Below, one piece after another: positions 38,946 to 53,900 of a stretch of 64,000 nt of DNA (positions are counted from its first letter, which is position 1; each line of letters starts with the position of its first letter). The DNA is from Volvox africanus (taxonomy: Eukaryota; Chlorophyta; Chlorophyceae; Chlamydomonadales; Volvocaceae), in contig BSDZ01000011.1 of the NCBI GenBank assembly GCA_030268105.1, positions 2,455,001-2,519,000 of the forward strand, written 5' to 3'. The position numbers and the translations under genes are program-made. The notes under the pieces are model-generated. The model did not search any database. It worked only from the letters and a program-made list of their open reading frames with translations, and was not told the origin of the DNA.

Positions 38946-41900
38946 TTACGCGCTCGGCAGTCGGCCCTGCTGCTCCTGCGTTACCCTGCCATCCTCGTCA
39001 ACTTCCTGCGGGCCTCCCATTGCACGCTGGCTGTTTGAATAAGCAATTTTGTGGATTAGATTGGGGTCACTTTGCCTGCGGCTGGACCCCAAGGCATGTG
39101 GCCCGCTCGCACTTGCAGCGCCACTGCTGCTGCCGCGGCCGGTCGACACAGGCGAGGTGGTTCCGGACCCCGATCCTGAGTGTTTACGCCCGCCAGTGGA
39201 CACGGCCGCGCGGCTGTTCCGCCGGTTCATCAACGCCATCAGCCGCTCGCGCATGTCATCCATCATGGGAGCCACACCGCCCCAGCGTGTGTGGTTCCGA
39301 GCCGAGGGCAAGCCCTTGGGTTCCGTTCTTGCGGCATCACCTATGTCCGAAGCCACGTCCAGATCGCTGCTGTCAGTGTCGAGCTCCGGACTGCTGGGTT
39401 CCTCCTCCGGCACCATGGCGAAGCCATGGCTGTAACTTTGGCCGCGGCTATAACCCATCGGCAGCACGCCCGAGCTAGGCCCCACGTCCGATGTTGTCGG
39501 CGTGTGGAGCCATCGTGAAGGTGCCCGCATTGCAAGAAAGGTTACCGATGGCGAGGCACCGGCTGCAGCGGAGTCTGCGGCGACACTTCCACCGGCCATG
39601 CCGCCAGGGCTCCAAGATGACCTGGGTTGTACAGGTGGTGGCGCTGCTGCGGCGCCATTGCCAAAGCTGCTGTACGTCCCAATCGGGGCCGAACCTCCTG
39701 CTTGAGCTTGAGACTGGGAGGACGAGGGAGCTGAGTCAGGGCGTGCCAACTCGGGCGCCCGCATGCCACCTGACGTCCGCAGCGACCCCGCCTGCGTGAC
39801 CGTGGCTGGCCCAGAGGCAGCGGCCGACACACCCAGCTCCTCGATGCCCTCAAACTTAGACAGCGCTGACGCCTGGCTGCCTTCCTCCAGGAACGCGGAC
39901 TGTCGCTGTTGGCCAATCGGGCTCTGAACTCGTTGCGAACCCATCGGCGGCACTCCCGGCCATACACTTGTCGACGAGCGCGATGCCCAGCGACTTGGGT
40001 CGAGCATCGTCTGGCTATCACCAACACGGCTACCCCGCCGTGACATGTCCGCAATGGATAGCTGCGAGGGCGACAATAAACCGCTGGAATCCCGCCCAAG
40101 CCAGCCAACCTGGCTCAATTCGGAACCCTGCAGTGGTAGCGGCGGCACCTTCGTACCTAGCCGTGAGTTTAGAGGAAGCAGCTGTGAGGTGCGCTCCACG
40201 TGTGGCAGGTCGTTGTCCTGTAGTGCGGAGGGCCTATCCACGAAGGCAGGACCGGGGGCCACACCCAGGCCCGCCAACAGCTGTTGATTAAAGAGGTAGG
40301 TAGAAGCCATCTGCTTCCATGTTCGGACCTGCCAAGCGAGCGGACATTGGGCGCCAACAGAGTAACGAAAAGCTCAGCCGGCCTGGAACGGAACCTGTAA
40401 GGCGGCTAACACGTGTGGGGAAAATGCCCAAACCGGTTATCAAACGGTCACCAAGAAGCGCACTGGACATTTGCACCAAAGTGCGCACAACGATGCACGG
40501 ATCCAGTTAACTATGTAGACGCTCGTTGAGCGAGAGCAGCTAGCTCCGAAAAGCCAGCCTCACCTGCCAGCGATGCACGCCGCTCTGCCACCGAACAATG
40601 GACTCAATTGCTGTCCTCAAAGCGTCGTAGATGGACAGATGGATTTGGATCTCGCTACTTAGGCTGCGCCTAGGAGGCGATGATGAAGCGGGGGATTCAT
40701 CCTGCTGCCTAGCACGAGGCACATCCACACTGGCCGAGGGCGCGATTTTGGACCGGCGCCGCGCAGCTGCTTCCGCTTGCACCGCCTTCTCCAGGATTAG
40801 GTACTCTGGCGTTCTGGCGCCATAGGTGCGGCCGACCCGTTCCATCACACGACGCGCAACCGTCAGCGCCAGCTCCCGCTGCACGGTCGCCCTTGCGGCT
40901 GCACTGCGTTTGGGGTCTTCCTCAGAAGTGTAATCATCGTCATCATCAGCAGCAGCACGTGATGGCAGGTTAGCAACAGCGCCGACCGTGCTTGATGATG
41001 CCACGAGGCCAATAAGTTGGCGCATGGTTGCCTTGTCGACGAGAAATCTGCCGCCCCGCACCTTTGTAACGCGCACACGGCCATTCCAGGTCTTAGCCAA
41101 CTCTGCTGCGCAAGTGAGTTCATGTACACCAGCAGCCGCCAGCTCATCCAGCAGCTGCTTGTTAGTGGGCGCATCCAAATTCGTACACATCGATGCGCAT
41201 CCCCCGACCTCTGCATCTCCATGGGCAGCTTGTGCGGCGTCGGTGTTGCCATCCTTGGGTGTGGCGGGAGCTATAGCAGCCATGACACGATGGTGCAACC
41301 TCTGGCGCCGTGAGGTGGCGCCAGGCAGGAAACCCATGATCCGACGCACCAAGTCGGGTATCACGACTCGCGCCAGGTCCTGCGGCACTGAAGCAGTGCG
41401 CGCCCAGTCGATACTGTGCTTCTGCTTCATGAAGATGTGGCCCATGGCAGCAAAGAAGAAGTTGAACAGCACGAAGAGCAGCAGAAGAACCTTGGTCATA
41501 AGCACGGCGGCAGTGGCGAAGCGCAGCACGTTTGGCAATATAAGGTCATTTGATAGCAGATCAATGCTGTCTATGGACGCGGGGCCCAGGATGGTTGACA
41601 TAGTGTCACTGATTGCGGATCCCATGCTGGACACTGCTGCGACGTGGTCTCCCATGACGGTATGGGCGGCAGCTGCCACCATGACAGCCACTACCGCGAT
41701 AATTATCACCAGGTGGAGCACGGGGTTGAACATGGTCATCAGGGTGCGGCAGATAATACCCAGGCGCTCCTGGAAAGCCATCACCATTATAAGCCTGACG
41801 GGTTAAAATTGGGAGAGGGAGGGCAATGAGTCAGGTCAGCGGAACGAGGATTGGAGGTAGAACAGGGAGGCCCTGGGGCGATGTCTAGGGTGCAAGAGCT

Positions 41901-44900
41901 TCTGTTGGGAGTTATGGCACCTGGCAAATACAGTACCATGATAAACATGCTTCAGATTTAAGCTTCCCACATTCGCCTGTGTTGCCCTGTGAAAGCCAAG
42001 CATCCTAATATAGCTTCCCCCTGTTATGCAGTGTACGTTTTACATAATCCCGCCCGGCCCCGCTTGGCTCACTTGATAACCAAGCCCACAATGACCACCG
42101 CTTGCAGCATGCCGTACACAGTCCACATTTCCACCAGCGTGTGAGCGGTATGCAGCACCTCGTTCAGTGCGTCCCAATCTGAATCATCCGTAGGCAGCAG
42201 CCACCGCCCCGGGTCACCAGCCTTTGATGGCACATTTATGCTCATGTTGGCAGCTTCGGCATACACGGACGCGGACGCGGACGCGGAGCCGGGGTCCAAG
42301 CGTGCTGGTTGCAGCCAGCGCGCCGAAGCAGAGGCAGACGCATCGTAAACACGGTAAAACGCGCGTGCGCTGTATAGCACCAGATGCCGTTCCACAAATG
42401 CTGTCCAGAAGGCCGCAACCACAATTAGTAGTACAGCCAAGGGCATATCGTACAAAAGGCCACCATCGTGTCTAACAAACTCTCTGAACCAAGTGCGTCG
42501 AGCAGAAAAATTCGAGGCGCCCAGGAATTCCAGCTGCTCCTCACGGCGTGCTGCAACCTCATCCCGAAGAATGCGGATATGTGAGGCACCTGCGCCTCCG
42601 CCTCTAGCACCGAAGGCATTGGCAAGCACGCTATTGCCACCGCCACCATCGCCAACAGCAGAGGAAGCCGGTTGAGCAGCGCTAGCACCAGCCAGCGTCC
42701 ATGGGACGCTGCCGGTGACCCCGGCTACCACCGCGGCAAACCCGCCAGGCCGTGCTGCGATCAGCTCCCTGGCGGCTGCCTCCGTGGCCTCGGCAACTCC
42801 ACCTGCCGCGCCTTTTGCAGCCCTACCGCCAAGGTTCTGCAACGGCGCTTCGAAGGCTTTTAGCGCGTTGGTGAGTGCACGTTCCCGAGCAGCTGCCTCG
42901 GCTGCTGCTGCCGCATATCGTGCCGCCCGTAGGGCAGCTGATACAGTGGACACGGTGGTGACGACCGCAAAGAAGATTGCCAGCACCCAAAGCGGCAGCA
43001 GCTCGTGTGCAAGGATTTGGGGAAGGGCCTTGCCCAGCGCCTCACCCTCCTTGAGATAGGCCATGGCAGGGAAGCCCACTGTGGAAAAGCGACCGGTAAT
43101 GCCTCCCGCCTCCGACCAGCTGAACTCACCCCGGAAGTATGCGAAGGCACGGAGACTGGGGTTGTAGACCTATCGACACCAAAGCAAGTAACGTTGTCAT
43201 TTGTAGTGCTTACTTAACCAGATGTGTATCCAGAGGCATCGACATTAAGCAGCAAGTACCTATGACTTAGAAAATTTCTTATTCCATACGAGTTGTGGAG
43301 CTCTAAACATCCACAGGCATCCCACAGTCCATCCACAGCCGTGGCACTGACTGCACAACCCAACTCTAGACTTCTGCAACCCTCTCAAGGCCTTGAATAG
43401 AGATTTTGGGTTCCGTGTGAAGCCACCATCACATGCATCTAAATAGGAGGACCGCTTGGAACACCGATAAAGCAGGTCCTATGTGCCTGCCAATAAAAGC
43501 AATAGCATTCGCACCAGCCCGGCACGGCTGGATGGATAACAGCGGTCCGCGTGGTATTCCCCATCTTTCTACCGCCTCCCGCCCATGCAATTCACAAGAC
43601 GCTTTCCTGTGGTGAAGCCCTTCCGCCATTTAAGCAAGCCCACATAACATAACTCCGCAAAGTACAACTCACCAGCATCTCAGCTGTCATGTCCAGCGTC
43701 TGGCGGTGATCCAGGTAGTTGCCATCAACCAGGTATCGCACCATTTGAGCAGCACGGCTTGCAGACAGTCCGCTCTCAAGCAGCACAGGGAAGCCAGGTG
43801 TGCGGCCGAGAAGGGGCCGCGCAGAGAAGCCATAGGGCGTGCCCGTCGGGCTCACTTCTGACGGATCCGAGGTATTATAGTACCAGCTGAGTTTCGAGGA
43901 AAGGTCCTCCCGGTAAAGTGAGGATGACCTGCAGATGCCCGATGGGGACAGCAGACTTGGATGAACATGTCGAGACTGGGACAGAGCATATTGTCACGAT
44001 ACTGGACAGAAGAAAATTCCGGAAGCAGAAACACACAAAACATGGCTGCAATTCATATGTGAATGGTACAGCTGTTTTGGTTGGTTTGGTTGACTAGTAC
44101 CATTCTGGCATTCGGAAAACCCGCGTCATGTGTTCATGTGGCACGTAATCTGCATGAAGGAAGCCTCTAGATCCATGATGATGCAGTAACATATGTGGTA
44201 AATTATCTGTCTTTTGTCCATCTTATGGATTGTGGCCGAGGCCGCTGGAGACCACCAGAACAGTGCACTGATGGCTTCATTCAGACCGTTTCCCCTGCTG
44301 GCTTAAGCCATCCACCTGCGCCATTATTAGCCAATCGACGCCTGTCAGACGGTATATCGGAACAGATGCATCGGAGAAAACCCTATGACATTTACTTCTA
44401 TCGAAGTTGCTAAATAATCTTGACCCACCAAGCCACGATGCAAATAAGGTTTCCTTTGCTAGATTCCAATGGATTGCGCTACCTTCTCCCACCTCAGGAA
44501 TATTGGGTCGACCCCATAGGGGGCAAGACTGTTGTTGATTCCCGCATACAGCCGCCTCAGGTAGCTGGCGGCCTTGTCACTAGTCTGCAGGAAGGCCACA
44601 TCGTACCAATTGCAGCTTGCGTCCAGCCCAGAGAAACCGCAAACACATGACCCTTCTCCCGAACAGGCACTCTGATCTGCTGCTTCTGTTAATGATCGCA
44701 GTGTGCGGCGAGTAGTGTGCAGGAGCAGGCCGCCAACAATGCGGTTGTCAACGCGTGGGCCAGCATAGCGTGGCCGCGAGACTGCAACCCGCAGGTCGGC
44801 CCCCACATCAAGTTCACTCGTGGCAAACTGGCCGCCCAGAGTGGACGGTTTTGTTAAAGAATACCCCATCCATTCCAGTGCGCCACGACGGGCGTCACGT

Positions 44901-47900
44901 ATCCAAGGGGTATTCAGCCGCCTGCGCCCACCGAGACCCGAGGGGCTGCTGCCAACAGTGCTGTTGCTTGTACTGGATGATGGCGTCTGCAAAAACGTAG
45001 AAACCGTGAAGGCTGCCCGGAACCCTGTCAACTTCAGCCGGTAACAGTCTGGATCCATGATCGCCTCCGCGGTGTCCTTTGTAGCACTAGCAGCAATCAT
45101 CGCTATGTACAATGCATGGTCGGTCTCGGCACTTGTCCAGGATGACAACTCTTGAAACTGCAGACCTAGCTCGCTGGTTTGCTTAAAAATCTGCTGCTCA
45201 GCCGCTAGCTGCGTGTCAAGTCCTGCGTCGATCCGGTCTGTGACCAGCAGGGTATGGTTCACTGCATCTGCAGCAACTGCGAGGAGAGCACTCAATGCAG
45301 ACACGATGGCTGCATCATGCTCCTTGTCTGCTGTTACCTCTGCATCACCCGTAGTTGCCGTGATGGTGCTGGAAAGCGTGTCAGCATCTGATGATATGCT
45401 GGTTGATATCTGCAACAGAGTCTGCACCAGACCCTCCAATGACTGTAAGTATCCAGCAGTTAGATCGGGGCTGGATGGGATTGTGATGTCGGTTGAAATG
45501 GCATTTAGGGAGGAGGTCACGGAGGATGCAAGGGATTCCAAAGGTGTTGCGCTGCCGCTGTTTGAGTTCTGGAGGAGGCTCCGAAGGCTTGTGGTATGCA
45601 AGCCTGGGCTTCCAGTCATGCCTTTGTCTTTAGATAAGGAAAGCCGGGTGCCATCCCTCTGATAAAATCCACTGACCTGACTCTTCTCCGTGTGCCCACA
45701 AGTGCGATCTGTGGGGTCCGAGTTTTGCAGTTGCCGCAGAAGCCACTGCCCCCGCTGCTGCAGTTCAAGCAAGCGTTTCTGCACCGCATTGACCCAAAGT
45801 TCTTTCACAAGTGGCTCCTCGAGTATCTCATGTTCTGCATCCCAGGCGTTAGGCTTGCGACTGCTGCTGAGAGGATCTGCTGATAGCGAAACACCTGATG
45901 CTTCCAACGTGTCCACACGGAGGAGTTGCCGTCTGCGCCTGCCAGTACTGGTGGGGGCTGATAGTACTAACCCCGTTACTGAACGGTGCACCTGACTAGG
46001 GTAATAAAGGTGAACGGCAATAGTTACCACCAGGCTTGCGGGTGAGCTGTTAGAAGGGCGGGCAGGTGAAACCACGGCTGACAATATATCAACATCATCT
46101 TTCTGTACGCCATACTTCACCATGCGCTCTGTGATTTCTTCCACAGCGATGGTATGGTCGGGGTGACTAGTGTTAAGCACGTTCACTGCCAATTCTGCCG
46201 CAGCCATAGCATCAGTCAGCTTGCCGTCCAGCTGTGTTAACGTTGCAGTAACAGTAGCTTGTTGATAGACCACGACAGTTCGGCTGATGCTTGTAGTCAT
46301 ACCCTGGACATCGGTCACGGAGTAGTTGAATGTGTACACACCAGGCAAACAATTGCTACCCACTACTGCCAGTGCCTCTAAGCTGCATGACTGACAGATG
46401 CTGCCGCTAGATGTCGTGCTGCAAGGAGTAGTGTTAATAATGCTGATCTCGTCTGTAAGGTCTACCACTGTGGTGTTTCCCGTAGGAGAGTTGGGAAGGA
46501 CAACACCAGTTGCGATGGCCCCACAACTGCGTGTGTCAGACACAGAGGGGCAGGGCCCGAGGTACACAGGAGAGGCTGTTCCGAACTCGATATAAGTCAC
46601 ATTGGCAGATGGCAGCAATGTGATGTTCGGACCAGAGGCAGTAGATAGGAAGGATGCGGTGACCGTGCAGGGTGACGGTGAGCAGAGGTAACCTCCAGCA
46701 CCATCAGAGCAGAAGTATGGTGTAGACTTATCGTCAGTGCATGGGTCCGTGATGATGATGGTGCGGCGGACTGTGGCATTGTTTGGCGGGCGACCATCAT
46801 CCCACACCCAAAAGTCAATGTAGAAAACCGCACCTGGTGGTGCCAATGTGTTGAGTCGACAACCAGCTAGGCCCTTTGCTGCCAGGGTATGCCGCCGCAG
46901 TAAGTCTGAGGAGCAGCCTCGGGAGCTGCCGCTGATAGTGCGGTAAAGGCAAGTTGATGGCGGACATACCACCACACGGTCCGTTAGGTTGACGGTAGCA
47001 GTCCCGTCAGTGGCTATGGCACCTGGCTCGCAGAACGGTGTTGTGGCAGCTGACATGTCCAGATTGATGGTGCATGGTGCATACTTGCTGCCGCGCGGCA
47101 GATATATTACATCAGGAGCTGCAATTGCTGTGATAAGTGCAATCTGCGGACTGAATGCAGCAGCTGCCGATGTAGTAGCCATCGTGGACACACTGATATA
47201 ACTGGTGCTGATGTTGTTTATATCTGACTTACATGCCCCATCCGCAGAGCAGGACGTGCCATCTGAGCACAACTGCTCCCCGGAGGGGCAGACTGGCTGG
47301 ACAACAAGGGTCCGTGACACACTTACTGAGCTGTTAGCGCTGTTCATCACAGAAAATGTGATGGCGTAGTTCCCGGGGACGGCAGTTGACACATTACAGG
47401 CAAGCAACAATGGCATCAGTATCTGGCCCGCCCTTGTCGCTCGTAGGGGAGTGCCACAGACCTGCACCTGCATACTCAGAATGCCATCACGGGCGTCTGA
47501 CGCCACTGCACCTGGGTCGCATGGCTGAACCTGGGGCATCAAAGCCGTACACCTATCATATTGTGCGCCTTGCTGGATTTGAATTACTGAAGTTCCAACA
47601 AGTATTAACTTGGGTGGGTTGGTAGTGATGGTGTTGGTAGTGGTGTTTGTAATGGAGTTAGATGTTGTAGCCATGGCATTGCCACAGATGCCGTTAGAGG
47701 TGCATGCGGGCAGGTTATCCGCGTCAATACAATATGTCTCATTGGTAGGGCACACCAGACGAACCAGGCGAGTTGCAGGTTGTGCAATGTTGCCAGTCAG
47801 GTCGACTGCCTGTAGGTGATAAATTTGATAGGGACGCACGGGGGGAAAGGAGGGTGGCACCTCGAATTCATCCAGAGGGTCAACAGAGCTCCCAAGAGTG

Positions 47901-50900
47901 CAGATGTGGCAGATATGCATTCACACGTGTGCTTAATAATGAAAGCAGCTTGATTGCTACAGCCCGTGGTACAGACCCTATTAGAAGCATCTGGGCTTGA
48001 GCAAGGTTTCCATTACCAGCTTCGTGCTGGATTTGAGAAATTCATTTCCAGGAACGTTCGTGGAAATACAACGGCGGTTAACAGACGACAATCATCCCGG
48101 AAATTCCATGTCAGTGTCATCTGTCCTAGCTTTACCCTCACCTCAACTTGGCCCATTCATACCTGATAAACAACCATGTATGAGTAGAGCGATCCTGGCT
48201 TCGTTGGACGGCTTGTTTCCACAGCAGCTGCCCCAAAACGTTGAAGCATTGCTGTTAAGTCCCCGTCATTAGCATCCCATGCAGTGGCCCCAGGGTCTGT
48301 CCATACCGACCCCACCTCCACATTATCGATCATCACTGCGACACCTCTGGGTGTAAGCGCAAGCTGCCCTGGACCCAGAAGAGAAATTACTGGTGGCAAC
48401 GTGTCCTTCACATAAATTGGCTGCTTTGCAGATGCTGCTGCTGCTGCTGCTGCTGCTGCAGCCGAGCCGAGGCCGCCCGACATGATGTCACCAAGAATTC
48501 CATATGATTCAGAATTAGACCCAGCCAGTGAAGATCGAGTGTATGATAGCGGGTCGATCAAAATGATAGTGCCATCAGAAGAGACAACAAATAAGGCGCC
48601 ATCAGATGAGGAACGGACGGTTAGCGTTTCGGGGTCGACGCCAGGCATGGTAGCAGCGATGGCATCGATGGCAGCAACTGTGACGGATGCGGATGGCGAA
48701 CCGGAGGTGCTCTGGAGAATCGGACTCAACGACGCAAGGAAGCTGTCGCATCTACGGCCAACTGAGCAAGCTGACAGTGCGGGACACCAAAACTCCCCAT
48801 CCGCCGTGTTACAGCGCGGCTTGACAACCACAGCCCGATAACGCGGCGTGGCAGCTGCAGCGCGAGAGTTGACAGCGCTATATGATAAAAGGTATATCTG
48901 CTTTTTAGCATCAATAGCGCCGCCGTTGATCGTCAGGCTACCAGCGGAATATATTGTCAGCTGGCCCGTGCTCGAGTTGCCGCTGGTACTGGATTGGCAA
49001 GTGAAGATGGAGGGTGGTGCCACCTGCGCGGCGGCCACAGCAGCTGCTGTGACCGAGGTTCCATTTCGTGTAGGCGTACCAACAGCACTGGCGGCAGACG
49101 CTGCTGCGTCAATATCATACATTACGGCATCGAGGTTTGATTCGTAGGCACAGACGCGCAGTGTCACCCGTGAGTCCAAGTTAAAACCGTCAATGGGATC
49201 ATATACATACGCGCCGGGATCAGTAAAGGTGTCCGTCTCGAGAATCTCAATGTATGGTTCTCCCAGTATTGTAATTACAGGAGGGGCTGACACGGCGACG
49301 ACTGGAAGGGCCACTGCTGGTGTGGTTGTAGTTTCAATATCCAGCTCTTCAGATAAGATCGTAATAGACATCCCTGCATTGCTGCTAGCGACATCCGGAG
49401 AGCTCGTGCTTGCGGCCAGGGTCGATGCAGTTGTCTCATCAAGAGAAATGGCCGTCACCTACAATAACGACCCATTAGCACCACATTAAGCCACTGATCA
49501 TCCAAGATGGTGGATTCCCTCGTTAGGACACATAGTGTCAATAAGACTGCAGGGCCTACAGCGGACAAAACTTGTGCTTCAAGCTCCAATTACCACTGCG
49601 CTAACAAGCCTACAATCTAGGCATTCATGTTCTTCTCTCTGTACAGATTAATTGAGATCCCACAGTCCTAACGTCCAGGAGTGTGTCGTGGGAAACGGCC
49701 GTCATGGACGCCACCTCCCCGTTGTGCCACTACTCACCTGCACTGCCGTGGCATTCAAGGCAGGGTAAGCAGCTCGATCCTCCAGTACACTTGCTGGCAG
49801 GTTCTTCAACCGGTAATAGAACCACTCCAGGGAGGTCATGGAGGCGAAGCTGCTGGACGTGTTGGTCCAGTCAGCACCGAAGTACACCTTTGGGCCGGAG
49901 GGCGGGGGCGCAAGCGTGCAGCCTCAGCGAATCTGACAGTTATCAAGACATGTCTGGACATCGTTAGATCTGGAGTCGGAGACTCGGGTTCTGGTCCTGT
50001 GATCCCACTCATGCACACATGCATGCATGGTCAGCCTCTTTACGCCAATACGATTATTCAATCCAATAATGCTTCGGTGACATGCCCGAAATGCAGTGTA
50101 ACCACACCGCTATTATCTTCATGCATCTCTCCGCAGATGGTGCCTTCGTATCAAACCGCCGATTGTTAACGCATCTAAACAGGACGTCCCCATAGCAGCC
50201 TGGGTCGCAGTAACTGCCTCCCTGACGTTACAGTTGAGCTACGTTGCAGTTACTGGGAACCCCCAGTCATACCCCAGTGGCGTGCACCCTGCATGATTTC
50301 GGGCAGTGCATATACAACGGCAGTGCACCTGAAATGACAGCATAATGTTGCCCGCATTATTGGTGTCACCAGCGGCGGCTGTACTAATAGAAACAACGAC
50401 ATTGTCGGTGGATGCCAGACCCGCGCGTGAGGCCAGCAGCGTCCGATAGTCCGACAACATGGTTTCGGGGCCCCCAGGGTACGAAGCGACGGCGGCAGCA
50501 GAGAGGGACAGGTTGAGCGACACCACCGGGTTGACCGTAGGAACGAAGGCGGAGGTCGTGGAGGAAGTAGTGGTGTTGGGATTTCCTACAGGGGAGGCAA
50601 TACAAAAGCAGCACGAAGGGGATGACGAATGCCTGAGAGAACGCGGAATTCGTACGTGACATGGCGACAGGACACAACACCCCCGCAACTGCATATGCGG
50701 TCGAACGCATCGCGCACAGACCGGCAACCAAGCCTGCGAAGCGGAATCTCCAAAATAAATCCGTCAGCCGAACTGACCAATTGAATTAAGCTTGGCAATG
50801 TCCATAATTGTCACCCAAAACTGTGCAAGCCGCAATGAGCCGGCCAGTGCGGGGCTCCGCACGGAAAGAAGCCCCAGGTAAGTCTCGGAGTCATTCAGCA

Positions 50901-53900
50901 GCACAGGCAGCTGGTAGGACATCTTGTAGGTGGAGAAATTGCCTGCACGGGAAATGGGCAAGGTGCACGCACGAAGACCAGATAGATTGTTTATTTCGGA
51001 ACATTCATTTGCAAATAAACAGTTGCAGCGGTCCAGATGCTACAATCCATGGTCGGTTGGACTTATGGATATGGTGAGAGGGCTGCGGTGTTGAGGCGGT
51101 TTCCATAATCCATAATCCATACGCACCTCGAAACGTTATGACCTGTGGCTCATTGAGCAGTTGGTCCTGTAGTGCACTCAAACCATCAGGTGAGTCCACA
51201 TTCAGTGGCGGAGCTGGAATCGTGAAGTTATCACCCGCCCAAGGGCTGAGCGGTTCTTCACCCAAATCGTATGAGTCAGGGTCGTAGCCACCGCCGGTCA
51301 CGTGGTTGGCAAGGTACTCTCCTACAAGCAAAAACAGACAGTTCGTCCTCTGGATATTACGATGTACAAACCACCAGTCGTCGAATGCCGGCAACGGGTA
51401 AGTGGAACTTTCTTTTATCAGAGCTGAACATGACACCCCAAGAACCCTGCGTGCATTAATCGATCAGTGGAAACGCACAGAACAGGAACATAAACCTATC
51501 CAGTCAACGTACCGTTGTAAGCTAGGTAATCATCTGGCTGCACTCCAACGTTCTCACTGCCGTATACATACGTCTGCATCAGCGCTCGACCAACCCTGAC
51601 GCCATCCCAATCATCATCCAGTCCCATTGTGGCACTGTCGTGATGCCGGGCGTCATACAATAGCATTCGCCGCCGTGTCATATTCAGGCTGCCGGTGTAA
51701 GCTGCGCTGATATTATCTACTAACTCGGAGGGCACCAGAGACAGCACAACGTTAAGGCCCGGGTCTGACTTCCAGATCTGTCCCTCCGATGTATACACGG
51801 GCATCTCCACAGTCGCCTGGGTGCCTTTCTGCACGATGATCGTGCGACCAGCAGACACTTTTGCTGAGGTCGAGGCGGTGGCAGAGCAACTGCCCGCTTC
51901 GCCTGCTGCTGCACCGCCAATAATATTAATGAAACAGGCTGAGGCAAGAGACTTAGGCAGGTCCAGAGAGGCAGGGGCAATACCCCGTACGCTGACCATT
52001 GCGCTTGCGACCACCACTCCCTCAACTGCCAGCTTAAACGCAACTGTTTCTTGGATTCCAAACTTGTATTTTAGGGTGGAGAACCGGATTCCGTCAGCGG
52101 AGAGCTGCAGGGCCAGACTGGTGACACCACTGACGTTTCCTTGTGCAGTGAGATTGAGGCCGATGGGAGCTGCCGCGGGCTCGAAAAATGCGCCCTCCAA
52201 CCTCGGAGTGACATACACCCAGTCGCCCACCCGCGACTGGGCTGGGGCAACCATGTCAAGGCTGTAGTGTACAGCTGGGGGGATGGTGACGTTAAGCTGG
52301 AGGACAAGAGACGCCTGAAAGCAGGGGAATAAGGTAGCAGACAATATTAATCCAGAAGCTTGATTGCGAACCAAGGTGGTCCACCTAGCACCGATAGCAT
52401 TGGATTGTGGCACATCCCAAACACTATCTACACATTGATGCAGTACCTTTAAACCCACTCACTCAGGCGAGGAGATACGCAGGTTACTAGCTACTGCCAT
52501 GACTGCCCAACTTAGTGGTACACGGCAGCAAGGAGACTCACCTGTGCAGATTGGTTGGTCAGGTGCTGCAAACGGACCGTGGCCGAGTAGATACCCACCC
52601 TTGGTACACGGAAGAAAATGACGTACGAGTGATTGCCACCGTGCCAACTGCCACTGAAATTCATTTGTGTTCCGTTCTGCGCCGATAGCTCAAGGGCTGC
52701 CATAAGGCCTGGGTCAAAGCGAAAGCCTCGGCTGTAAGAAGCTGAAGCGGATGGAAGCACAGGCACTTCAAGTCGATGGCCCACTACAGCTGCAGCTTCC
52801 AATGAGCTGTTCGTCGAATTACCCAACGGCTGTATTTCCGTACGGCCGTAAAACTGTACAATTGCCGCGCGCACGGATTCATTGAACGCGACTGACGCAG
52901 GTGAGATGGCGGACACATTTAGCGTCACATTAGCGACAACAGTGCCCGAGACGTTAAGACAGATAATAAGTTGCTCCTGGGCTGCGAGGACATGCACATA
53001 GCGGAACAGCCCGCTGCCAGCCCCCAGCCTGCTGAAATTCGCACCAGCCAATATTGCGTGCTTAGAGACGGGGCCCACAAGAGACACGCTCACGTTACGG
53101 GCAGTGAGAGCTGGATTGTCATACTCATCGAATAGTTTCAGGTCGATTGCTACTAAGTCCCCCATGGCCGTAGTGTTGGCACTGGGCGCGACCTGAGCAA
53201 ACAGGACACGGAATGTATGGGCGAAGACGCAGCGCCAGGGTGCGTGTACGTGGGGCAAATAAACTCATGGGGTAACTTCATGCGCACAATATGCATGGAT
53301 GTATAGCAGCGGATCGTATGAACACATCTTCAAGCAAAGAGCATAGAATGCATAAGGTATGCATTAAGCTCGAGCACTTGTTCGACACGATATGCAAAAA
53401 CAAGGTGATGATCCTTCTCATTAGTCTGGCATGCAGTACGCAGTGCACGTATCGGGGAGGTGCGACTTATCTAACCAATTGCGAATTACACCTCACACTA
53501 GGTGTTTGCGAAGCTACAGTGGAAACGCCGCACCAGGAGCTTGCACCGCGATGCGTAGGGCAGTCCGGGGTAGATGGTGACGATGCTCCCGTTGCCTTGT
53601 ACTGCTGGTGTCGTGGACAGGCTGCCGTTGTAGAACACGAACAGCGTGTAGTTGCCAGACTGGAGAAATGTTAATTTACCACATGTTTAGATAACAGTGG
53701 TCCCAGTGGGGGCGTGAGACGTAAGCCTCAGAAGTTAGGGTGAGACCGAATATGGAGTATGAGCAATAATTGTTACAGACAGAATGCACAGCCAGGGCAA
53801 GAGCACGAGTATATGGATATCATACACAAGCAGCAGCCAGCACGATCATATGTATCCCGCAGAATCCTATCGAATGATAACAGCTTACCATTTGCAAGAG

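Noticed and set aside
40988..41806. 272-codon plus-strand frame opposite the channel exon
   Set aside because: Ala/Ser/Arg shadow of GC-rich coding sequence; the opposite strand has membrane segments and phase-consistent splicing.
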